Positions 1 to 5,072 of a stretch of DNA of 6,301 nt are shown here, one piece after another. The position numbers and the translations under genes are program-made. Positions within the stretch are counted from its first letter, which is position 1. Every line of letters begins with the position of its first letter. Below the pieces are notes generated by a model that saw only the letters and a program-made list of their open reading frames with translations, was not told the origin of the DNA and ran no database searches. Source of the stretch: an uncultured Muribaculaceae bacterium (GTDB lineage Bacteria > Bacteroidota > Bacteroidia > Bacteroidales > Muribaculaceae). The stretch is taken from contig CAJUSN010000036.1 in assembly GCA_910589095.1 (NCBI GenBank), positions 7,338-13,638 of the forward strand, read 5' to 3'.

Positions 1-132
1 GAATCCGTCGTGGCTCGCCACATCCATCACGGGGTATTTGTCCCAAAGGCCGCCGCTGTCGCGGAAAGTGGCTATTCCGCTTTCCGCACTCATGCCGGCT
101 CCGGTGAGCACTGTAAGTTTGGGTTTCTTCAT
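1..132 (-). CDS. cobB: NAD-dependent protein deacylase (sirtuin, CobB type), N-terminal fragment
   Basis: The minus strand from the ATG at 132 stays open to the window edge and gives the first 44 residues of a sirtuin. These enzymes use NAD+ to remove acyl groups from lysines, releasing nicotinamide and O-acyl-ADP-ribose, and act in the cytoplasm. Residues 11-24 read GAGMSAESGIATFR, the Sir2 NAD-binding signature; GLW (28-30) and the following VASHDGF closely resemble the start of E. coli CobB as I remember it. The start fits because only nine residues precede the motif, as in CobB. The zinc-binding and catalytic His regions lie beyond the window, so enzyme completeness and deacetylase versus desuccinylase preference cannot be judged. 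It lies codirectionally downstream of the FKBP genes, behind a strong hairpin, so it is probably a separate transcription unit. No clear -7 box was found in the 36 bases before it. Confidence 0.93.
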   Translation of the reverse strand, partial: MKKPKLTVLTGAGMSAESGIATFRDSGGLWDKYPVMDVASHDGF

Positions 133-168
133 TGTCGGATTTGTTTGGGAAACTGTTATTAAGAATGA

Positions 169-212
169 TGCCACCTCCCTGGCCTTCCTCAGGTGAGGCC
201 AGGGAGGTGGCA
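169..212 (-). terminator. Strong hairpin, probable terminator of the FKBP operon
   Basis: Positions 169-185 and 196-212 are perfectly complementary: a 17-bp GC-rich stem with a 10-nt loop. It sits 40 nt after the stop codon of the lipoprotein FKBP. On the minus strand it is followed by TCATTCTTAATAA, which is only moderately U-rich, so termination is likely but not textbook. A second, weaker hairpin (226-232 pairing with 236-241, one bulged C, loop 233-235) lies between it and the stop codon. It could also block exonucleases or separate the FKBP genes from the sirtuin gene. The rest of the 133-252 spacer shows nothing else recognisable. Confidence 0.7.
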
Positions 213-252
213 CCGTTAGATCTATAGCCCTGTTTCAGGCTCTGGTTTCAAT

Positions 253-1212
253 TTACTTCTTGGCTGCTTCGATAGCTGCGGCTGCAGCGGGCTTAGCGGC
301 CGGTTTGGTAACTGCGGGTTCGACAGCTGCGAGTTCAAGCTCGAACACAAGGGTTTCACCCGGCTTGATGTTTTCGCCTGCGCCACGTACACCGTAGCCG
401 AGTTCAGAGGGGATATATACCACGTACTTGGCGCCGGGAGCCATCAGCTGGAGTGCTTCGGCAAATCCGGGTACAACTCCTGCCATTGAGAATTCGGTGG
501 GCTGGCCGTTGGATGAGTCGAATACTGAACCGTCTATGTGCTTACCGGTGTAGATCACTTTAACACGGTCGCTGCGGGTAGGCTTGGTGCCGGTTCCTTC
601 TTTGATCACTTTATAGCTGAGACCTGATTCTGTTGTTTTGATCGAGGGGTCGGCTTTTTTCTGGCTTTCAACATATTCCTTGCCCGCCTTGATGTTGGGT
701 TCGGCGGCAGCGTTCTGCTCTTCAAGGGCGCGCTGCTGGTCGGCCTCACGTTTTTTCATGATGAGGTTCTGCACCTCGGTCATCTGAATGGTGAGTTTGT
801 CAGTGGAAGCCTGGAGCGAAGCGTTGTCAACAGAGTCTTTCTTGAACACTTCTGCAAATTTTGAAATGTAGAGCGAGGTGTTGAAATTCACACCGGCATC
901 TTCCATCTGAGCTATATTGTTCATGAGCTGCATGGCGGTGCTGGCACCCATGAGGTAAGCCTGGTCTTTCTTGGAGTCTTTCTCCATGATAGACTTGAAG
1001 CCGGCAATGAAATCATCTTTGCTCAGTTTCTGCTTCATGGAGTCGGGAAGCTGGTTCCAGAGGTTGTTGTAGTTGGCAGCCTGAACTTCGCCAAGGAGTA
1101 TGGCGAGAGAGTCGTTGCTTGCTCCTGCATTTTCGGAGGAGCCGCTGTTGTTACAGCTTGAGAAGCCGAGAGCCACGGCTGTAACGCCTAAGGCTACAAT
1201 GAACTTTTTCAT
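253..1212 (-). CDS. Lipoprotein FKBP-type peptidyl-prolyl cis-trans isomerase
   Basis: A 319-residue envelope protein that should catalyse cis-trans isomerisation of X-Pro bonds and assist folding of exported proteins. Residues 1-20 are a lipoprotein signal with the lipobox ending FSSC, so Cys20 would be lipidated. The following NNSGSS lacks an obvious acidic surface-export signal, which suggests a periplasm-facing anchor. Residues about 36-185 are a helical FKBP_N-like region, Lys/Gln/Glu-rich at 150-175. The FKBP_C domain spans about 197-297. Pocket residues matching FKBP12 positions are Y221, F231, D232, F241, V246, V247, Y273, I282 and F290; the usual Trp is F250. The tail (298-319) is Ala/Pro/Lys-rich and probably disordered. 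The ATG at 1212 is directly followed by the signal peptide. It is last of three FKBP genes, 81 nt after its neighbour, with no convincing promoter in that A-rich gap, so cotranscription is likely. Confidence 0.93.
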   Translation of the reverse strand: MKKFIVALGVTAVALGFSSCNNSGSSENAGASNDSLAILLGEVQAANYNNLWNQLPDSMKQKLSKDDFIAGFKSIMEKDSKKDQAYLMGASTAMQLMNNIAQMEDAGVNFNTSLYISKFAEVFKKDSVDNASLQASTDKLTIQMTEVQNLIMKKREADQQRALEEQNAAAEPNIKAGKEYVESQKKADPSIKTTESGLSYKVIKEGTGTKPTRSDRVKVIYTGKHIDGSVFDSSNGQPTEFSMAGVVPGFAEALQLMAPGAKYVVYIPSELGYGVRGAGENIKPGETLVFELELAAVEPAVTKPAAKPAAAAAIEAAKK

Positions 1213-1293
1213 AATCGGTTGTTACGTTTTTTTACTGTGTTTTTTATTTGATTTTATGATATTTCGTGACTTGTGGTGGGTTCCTGTCAAGAT

Positions 1294-1701
1294 TTATTCT
1301 TGATGGGAATTGTTGTGGATATCCACCAGCTCGATGTCGATTACCAGTGCCGCTCCGGGAGGGATTTTGCCGGCACCGCGGTCGCCGTAGGCGAGCGATG
1401 GGGGCACGGTGATGCGGCTGCGGCTTCCCGCGCTCATGAGCATCAGGCCATCTCGCAATCCCGGAATGATTGACTCCATCTGCAGCAGCGCCGGATATCC
1501 GGGCTCAGTACGGTCCATCAGCGTGCCGTCAGTGAGAGTGATCACATAGTTTACTCTCACGTAGGATTGGGCTCCGGGCTTTTCACCTTGTGTCTCAACA
1601 ACTGGCTCGTAGGTGATGGCGCTCTTCGCCTCCTCGGCCCACGAGCTGACGGATGTTAGAGCCAGAATAAGACTTGATGCTATATGGCGCAGTGAAGTCA
1701 A
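1294..1701 (-). CDS. Exported single-domain FKBP-like protein with degenerate pocket, TTG start
   Basis: A 135-residue FKBP-fold protein, probably periplasmic. Residues 1-22 look like a signal peptide: Arg5, a hydrophobic core around 8-20, and a likely cleavage after SWA. The FKBP_C domain fills about 45-128, with no FKBP_N dimerisation domain. Y52, D63, I78, I79, Y105 and I113 of the pocket are kept, but the other aromatic positions are replaced: M62 for Phe36, L73 for Phe46, L82 for Trp59 and I121 for Phe99 (FKBP12 numbering). Isomerase activity may therefore be weak or altered, and a chaperone role is possible. No in-frame ATG gives the signal peptide; the only suitable start after the preceding gene's TAA is TTG at 1701-1699, five codons on and in the same frame. 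This suggests translational coupling to the upstream fklB-like gene. Family assignment is secure; the start and function are less so. Confidence 0.85.
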   Translation of the reverse strand: MTSLRHIASSLILALTSVSSWAEEAKSAITYEPVVETQGEKPGAQSYVRVNYVITLTDGTLMDRTEPGYPALLQMESIIPGLRDGLMLMSAGSRSRITVPPSLAYGDRGAGKIPPGAALVIDIELVDIHNNSHQE

Positions 1702-1716
1702 TGCAGGTAAATCGGA

Positions 1717-2340
1717 TTATTTCTCAATCTTGATGAGCTCAACGTCAAAGATAAGTGTGGCGTTCGGGCCAATCACGCCGCCGGCACCGTTGGGACCATA
1801 CGCGAGAGCTGATGGGATGTACAGACGCCATTTTGCTCCGGTCTTCATCATCTGAAGAGCTTCAACCCATCCGGGGATAACCTGGGTGACGCCGAAAGTG
1901 GCGGGTTCGCCACGCTCTACTGATGAGTCGAATACGGTACCGTCAATGAGCTTGCCGGTATAATGCACGGTCACGCGGTCACCTTTGGTGGGAGTTTCTC
2001 CTTCGCCCTCTTCGATCACTTCATACTGAAGGCCGGTGGCGGTAACCTTTACTTCGGGGCGAGTGGCATTTTTGGCCAGGAATTCTTCCCCTGCCTTTGC
2101 GTTTACTTCGCCTATTTTGGCTGCTTCAGCCTGCTGACGCTGTTCCATGGCGGTGAAGAATGTGCGGATCTCCTCCTTGGCTTCATCGTAGGTCATCTTG
2201 GGCTGTTCGCCGGAGAACACGGCGGCAACGCCGTCGGCAAAGTCCTGTACGTTGATTTTTTCAATACCGCTGCTGCGGAAGTTATTACCCATGCTGAGCC
2301 CGAGGGCATAGCTTATTCGGTCAAGTTCTTTATTTTCCAT
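1717..2340 (-). CDS. fklB: Cytoplasmic FKBP-type peptidyl-prolyl isomerase, FklB/Mip-like
   Basis: A 207-residue protein, nearly the length of E. coli FklB (FKBP22, 206 residues), with the same two-part build. The N-terminal helical FKBP_N domain (about 1-50) would mediate dimerisation; a long charged helix (about 52-92) links it to the FKBP_C catalytic domain (about 102-206). The pocket is complete: Y127, F137, D138, F149, V154, I155, W158, Y181, I190 and F198. The stretch HYTGKLIDGTVFDSS is characteristic of the FklB/Mip group. No signal peptide or lipobox is seen, so it should work in the cytoplasm on X-Pro bonds of newly made proteins. The ATG at 2340 follows an A/T-rich leader and a -7 box at 2388-2395. 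It is the first gene of the FKBP cluster, and its TAA lies 15 nt before the TTG of the next. The symbol is by resemblance; orthology is not proven. Confidence 0.93.
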   Translation of the reverse strand: MENKELDRISYALGLSMGNNFRSSGIEKINVQDFADGVAAVFSGEQPKMTYDEAKEEIRTFFTAMEQRQQAEAAKIGEVNAKAGEEFLAKNATRPEVKVTATGLQYEVIEEGEGETPTKGDRVTVHYTGKLIDGTVFDSSVERGEPATFGVTQVIPGWVEALQMMKTGAKWRLYIPSALAYGPNGAGGVIGPNATLIFDVELIKIEK

Positions 2341-2387
2341 AATTTATTTGTATTTCCTTTTCGGATATATATACGTTTAGCAATCTG

Positions 2388-2395
2388 CAAAGTTA
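2388..2395 (-). promoter_or_regulatory. Bacteroidales -7 promoter box for the FKBP operon
   Basis: The minus strand reads TAACTTTG, an exact match to the Bacteroidetes -7 consensus TAnnTTTG used by the primary sigma factor. It would start transcription near 2381, leaving a leader of about 40 nt before the ATG at 2340. There is no well-placed -33 box: the nearest TTG (2422-2420) is 24 nt upstream instead of about 20. The leader contains AAAAGG about 15 nt before the ATG, too far for a normal Shine-Dalgarno, and is otherwise A/T-rich. Confidence 0.6.
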
Positions 2396-2407
2396 GAGTA
2401 AATATCC

Positions 2408-2420
2408 GTGTAAGCTACAC
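2408..2420. promoter_or_regulatory. Short palindrome GTGTA-AGC-TACAC upstream of the FKBP operon promoter
   Basis: Two perfect 5-bp arms separated by 3 bp lie 12 bp upstream of the -7 box, where the -33 region would be. The position would suit a regulator-binding site, but arms this short occur by chance and no regulator gene is nearby. The rest of the 2341-2500 intergenic stretch is A/T-rich, including a run of eight A at 2429-2436, with no hairpin strong enough to call as a terminator of the MATE gene. Confidence 0.2.
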
Positions 2421-2500
2421 AATTTTGTAAAAAAAATATTAATTCCCGTGAAAAGTGGTGTGTTTAGGGTCTCTCCGGCTCCAAATCGGATTGGAAATGC

Positions 2501-3832
2501 TCAGGCTTTCTGCCGGGTAGCGCGCATGAAAAAGTAGAGGAAGAGGGAGCCTGCCATGAAGAGTGACACTGAGAAGCTGAGTATTATGCCGTAAAGCCCC
2601 AGGTCGGTGCGTATGCCGAGCATGTATGTGGCAGGAATACCGACTATGACATAGCTTGTCAGCGAAATCCACATCATAGGCATCACTCGCGATGTTCCGC
2701 GCAGGGCGTTGGCGAATGCAATTTGAGTGGCGTCGCCTAACTGATAGATCACCAAAGGCACTATGAGCGTAAGACTCAGTGAAATCACTGCAGAGTCAGA
2801 TGTGAACAGCCCTAATATGTGGCGTGCCCCGAAAATGAAAATGAGCGACGAGCATGTGGCGAGTATCAGGGTGATGCGATAGCCGGCAAAGGCGGTGCGC
2901 CGCATGAGTGGAACATCGTGCGCCCCCGATGCGTTGGCCACAAGCACGGATGTGGCTGCCCCTACACTGTAATAGATGCAGAAGCCGAGTGTGCCCAATA
3001 TGACGGTTACTTGATAAGAAGCCAGTTCAAGGGCTCCAAGCCATCCGGCCATTACAGCTGCAACCGTGAATGAACCGGATTCAAATCCCATCTGCAGGGC
3101 AACCGGCCAGGACGTGCCACTGACCTTGAAGGCGTTGCTCCATGAAAGCATCCCTTGTCGCAACCCTTTGCGGAAGGGCGCATAGGATGGCGATAGGAAA
3201 AATACCGTCGCAATGGCCACCGCACAGAGTGTGCGGGCTATGAGTGTGGAAAGACCGGCTCCGTTGAGCCCCATCTCCGGAGCGCCGAGGTGTCCGTAGA
3301 TGAAAATATAATTGCCGGCTATGTTCACCACGTTGGATGATAGGATTATCCACATTGGCATCCCGGTGCGGTTTATTGCGTAGGCCCATTGGGCAAAGGC
3401 GTTGAAGATGGCCAATGGCAACAGTCCGCAAAGATATATCAGAAAGTAGGGGCGGATGAGCGGAAGAAGTTCTTCCGGTTGGCCCATACGGTCAATGTTG
3501 AAATATACTCCCAGCATCACCGCGCCTGTCAGCAATCCGAATAAGATGTTGACCGGTAGGGCAGTGGTCATCAAGCGACCGGTGCCTTCGCGGTCACCTT
3601 TGCCGAAGATTGCTCCTATGAGTGGCGTGAGGCCATAGGAGAAGCCGAGCATGGTGAATATGGCAACGTTGAAGATATTGTTCACAAACGATGCCGAAGC
3701 CAACTCCGGTGTGCCGTGATGCCCCACCATGGCGGTGTCGGCGAATCCAACAATGATAGTCCCGAGTTGCCCTATGAGTATGGGCAGCCCGAGACGTATG
3801 ATTTTAGAGTCGATGGTATTTGAAAATGCCAT
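2501..3832 (-). CDS. MATE family (NorM-type) multidrug/cation antiporter
   Basis: A 443-residue inner-membrane protein with about twelve hydrophobic helices in two pseudo-symmetric halves, matching the usual MATE length of about 440-460. Members export organic cations, drugs or metabolites in exchange for Na+ or H+. The first half begins with LGLPILIGQLGTIIVGFADT, where P17 and D32 match the conserved Pro and Asp of NorM helix 1. The second half has E251 in PVALQMGFESG (helix 7) and D367 in YQLGDATQIAFANALRG (helix 10), matching the cation-site Glu and Asp of NorM. These conserved acids argue for a working, Na+-type NorM-like pump; the substrate cannot be read from the sequence. The ATG at 3832 is preceded by GAGGAG, but only 2 nt away, so it may not act as a ribosome site. 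No -7 box was found just upstream, so transcription may come from panB through the palindromic element. Confidence 0.93.
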   Translation of the reverse strand: MAFSNTIDSKIIRLGLPILIGQLGTIIVGFADTAMVGHHGTPELASASFVNNIFNVAIFTMLGFSYGLTPLIGAIFGKGDREGTGRLMTTALPVNILFGLLTGAVMLGVYFNIDRMGQPEELLPLIRPYFLIYLCGLLPLAIFNAFAQWAYAINRTGMPMWIILSSNVVNIAGNYIFIYGHLGAPEMGLNGAGLSTLIARTLCAVAIATVFFLSPSYAPFRKGLRQGMLSWSNAFKVSGTSWPVALQMGFESGSFTVAAVMAGWLGALELASYQVTVILGTLGFCIYYSVGAATSVLVANASGAHDVPLMRRTAFAGYRITLILATCSSLIFIFGARHILGLFTSDSAVISLSLTLIVPLVIYQLGDATQIAFANALRGTSRVMPMMWISLTSYVIVGIPATYMLGIRTDLGLYGIILSFSVSLFMAGSLFLYFFMRATRQKA

Positions 3833-3848
3833 TGCTCCTCAAGAATTT

Positions 3849-4043
3849 AGAGTATGTTTGGATTTAAATGGGTTTAACACAAAGCGGAAATTTTGAGTGA
3901 TTTTCGCAAGTTGAAGAAGGAGCATAGCGAGCTATGCGACTGATGAGACTTGGCGGAAAGCGCCAAAATTTGCATTTGTGGTGAAACCAAGAATTATTCA
4001 AAACCTCCATAAGTTAAATTCGGTTTACATCCAAACATTCTCT
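3849..4043. repeat. About 195-bp imperfect palindromic element with inverted terminal repeats
   Basis: The left end (3849-3878) and the reverse complement of the right end (4013-4043) align with few mismatches; both contain ATGTTTGGAT followed by TAAA (3854-3863 and 4029-4038). The pairing continues inwards: GGTTTnACnCAAA-like arms (3871-3883 with 3975-3988), AAATTTTG (3888-3895) with CAAAATTT (3964-3971), and CAAGT (3907-3911) with ACTTG (3948-3952). At the tip, GCATAGC (3922-3928) and GCTATGC (3931-3937) form a perfect 7-bp stem. The right side has about 30 extra bases (roughly 3990-4020) with no partner. It holds no ORF. It resembles a MITE or an extended REP-like hairpin element, or a large RNA hairpin in a panB-MATE transcript. 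TA dinucleotides flank it (3848-3849, 4044-4045), but a target duplication is not established. Confidence 0.7.
3973..3988 (+). repeat. 16-nt direct repeat CATTTGTGGTGAAACC, copy 1 (in the palindromic element)
   Basis: This 16-mer recurs exactly at 4995-5010 on the same strand, across the predicted dnaX transcription start. Within the palindromic element it forms the right half of an internal stem with 3871-3883. In the dnaX copy the preceding bases complete a -7 box (TACATTTG); here they read TGCATTTG, one base off. Exact identity is certain; common origin is not. Confidence 0.6.
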
Positions 4044-4864
4044 TAATAGTGCTCTGTGTCGGAGGGGAAAGTCACTGCTTTTACTTCCTGCACATAGTTG
4101 CCTACTGCTGAAGCTACTGCATCGCCAATCTGGCCGAACAAACGCATGAATTTGGGCTTGAAACCGGGATTCATTCCAAGCATGTCCTGAAGCACAAGTA
4201 TCTGGCCATCGGTAACCGATCCGGCGCCTATGCCTATGGTGGGGATGGCGAGTGTCTCGGTGACGCGGGCGGCAAGTTCCTGAGGTATTTTTTCAAGTAC
4301 AACGGCAAAGCACCCCAGCTCTTGCAGAAGAAGAGCGTCGTCAATGAGGCGCTGCGCCTCAGCGTCGCCTTTGGCGCGTACACCGTAGCCGCCGAATTTA
4401 TTCACTGACTGGGGGGTGAGTCCAAGGTGGGCACAAACCGGAATGCCTGCGCTGAGCACACGGCGCACCGACTCGGCTATTTCTGCTCCGCCCTCCATTT
4501 TCACACCCGCTGCGCCGGTTTCCTTCATGATGCGCACTGCTGAGTGGAGCGCTTCCTCGGGACAACCCTGGTAAGTGCCGAAGGGGAGGTCGACGATAAC
4601 CATGGCGCTGCTTACACCACGCACTGTGCCCTTGGCAAAGGTAATCATGTCGTCGAGCGTTATGGGCAGTGTGGTGTCATAGCCCATCATGACGTTTGCT
4701 GCCGAGTCGCCTACAAGGATAAGGTCAATTCCGGCAGCGTCAACCAGACGTGCCATTGAATAATCATAAGCTGTGATGCAGGCTATTTTTTCGCCTGACT
4801 GCTTCATGGCTTGGATGCGGGAGGTGGTCACCCGCGGACGAGCCTGTTCGTTGTAAGTTGACAT
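4043..4864 (-). CDS. panB: 3-methyl-2-oxobutanoate hydroxymethyltransferase (ketopantoate synthase)
   Basis: A 273-residue cytoplasmic enzyme that moves a hydroxymethyl group from 5,10-methylene-tetrahydrofolate to 2-oxoisovalerate, making ketopantoate for pantothenate and coenzyme A. E. coli PanB has 264 residues. Family residues are present: D53 in LVGDS and D92 in VDLPFG as Mg2+ ligands, K122 in VKMEGG, and E191 in VVLEKIP as the catalytic acid/base. The signatures CAHLGLTPQSVNKFGGY (144-160) and IGIGAGSVTDGQILV (210-224) also match. The ATG at 4864 is preferred over an in-frame ATG at 4930, because the latter lies upstream of the -7 box at 4919-4926 and would add 22 residues unlike the family. 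No other pan gene is in the window. It is divergent from dnaX, and its stop codon touches the palindromic element that separates it from the MATE gene. Confidence 0.96.
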   Translation of the reverse strand: MSTYNEQARPRVTTSRIQAMKQSGEKIACITAYDYSMARLVDAAGIDLILVGDSAANVMMGYDTTLPITLDDMITFAKGTVRGVSSAMVIVDLPFGTYQGCPEEALHSAVRIMKETGAAGVKMEGGAEIAESVRRVLSAGIPVCAHLGLTPQSVNKFGGYGVRAKGDAEAQRLIDDALLLQELGCFAVVLEKIPQELAARVTETLAIPTIGIGAGSVTDGQILVLQDMLGMNPGFKPKFMRLFGQIGDAVASAVGNYVQEVKAVTFPSDTEHY

Positions 4865-4918
4865 AACAAATTTTGGTAAGTTATACTTTAGGCCTGTAAT
4901 GGCAGACCCATTGGGCTG

Positions 4919-4926
4919 CAAAGGTA
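4919..4926 (-). promoter_or_regulatory. Bacteroidales -7 promoter box for panB
   Basis: The minus strand reads TACCTTTG, an exact TAnnTTTG match followed by GC. Initiation near 4912 would leave a leader of about 48 nt before the ATG at 4864. No TTTG-like -33 element is found at the expected 19-21 nt spacing; the only nearby TTG (4941-4939) is 12 nt away. The box decides the panB start, because the longer ORF begins upstream of it. Confidence 0.65.
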
Positions 4927-4968
4927 ACATTTTTTTCTCAATTGACCCTTCTTGGACCTTTCACGGGA

Positions 4969-5000
4969 TTTGGAAATGTGATGAAAAGGTTGTACATTTG
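4969..5000 (+). promoter_or_regulatory. Bacteroidales promoter for dnaX (TTTG - 20 nt - TACATTTG)
   Basis: A -33 box TTTG at 4969-4972 and a -7 box TACATTTG at 4993-5000 are separated by 20 nt, matching the Bacteroidetes primary-sigma promoter pattern. Initiation near 5006-5008 would give a leader of about 65 nt before the dnaX ATG at 5073. The leader could fold a small hairpin (5010-5015 with 5028-5034, one bulge). The -7 boxes of this promoter and the panB promoter are 66 bp apart and fire outward. Confidence 0.7.
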
Positions 5001-5010
5001 TGGTGAAACC
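4995..5010 (+). repeat. 16-nt direct repeat CATTTGTGGTGAAACC, copy 2 (dnaX start-site region)
   Basis: Exact copy of 3973-3988. It overlaps the last six bases of the dnaX -7 box and runs through the predicted transcription start. Confidence 0.6.
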
Positions 5011-5072
5011 TGGCCGGGCTCGTCCACGGTCCAGTTCACGTTGCCATCTCTCTTTTTGCAAAATCGTAATTT

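Noticed and set aside
1699..2340. A single fused two-FKBP protein interrupted by a stop mutation
   Set aside because: The downstream part begins with its own credible signal peptide, and the upstream part is already the full FklB length. Two genes are the better reading, although readthrough is not excluded.
1963..2430. 155-codon open frame on the plus strand
   Set aside because: It is opposite the fklB-like gene and extends across its promoter. The composition is an artefact of the complementary strand.
2429..2470. Intrinsic terminator for the MATE gene using the A/T run before the FKBP promoter
   Set aside because: A T run exists on the minus strand, but no stem of more than about four base pairs precedes it, so I did not call a terminator.
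3081..3431. 116-codon open frame on the minus strand within the MATE gene
   Set aside because: It is a different frame of the same strand inside an intact, motif-bearing MATE gene.
3853..3860. TATGTTTG on the plus strand in the palindromic element as a promoter
   Set aside because: It matches TAnnTTTG, but it would transcribe antisense to panB, has no checked -33 partner, and is part of the inverted-repeat core; the match is probably incidental.
4865..4930. 22-codon N-terminal extension of panB from an upstream ATG
   Set aside because: The upstream ATG lies upstream of the -7 box at 4919-4926 and so would not be in the transcript, and the extra residues do not resemble PanB N-termini.
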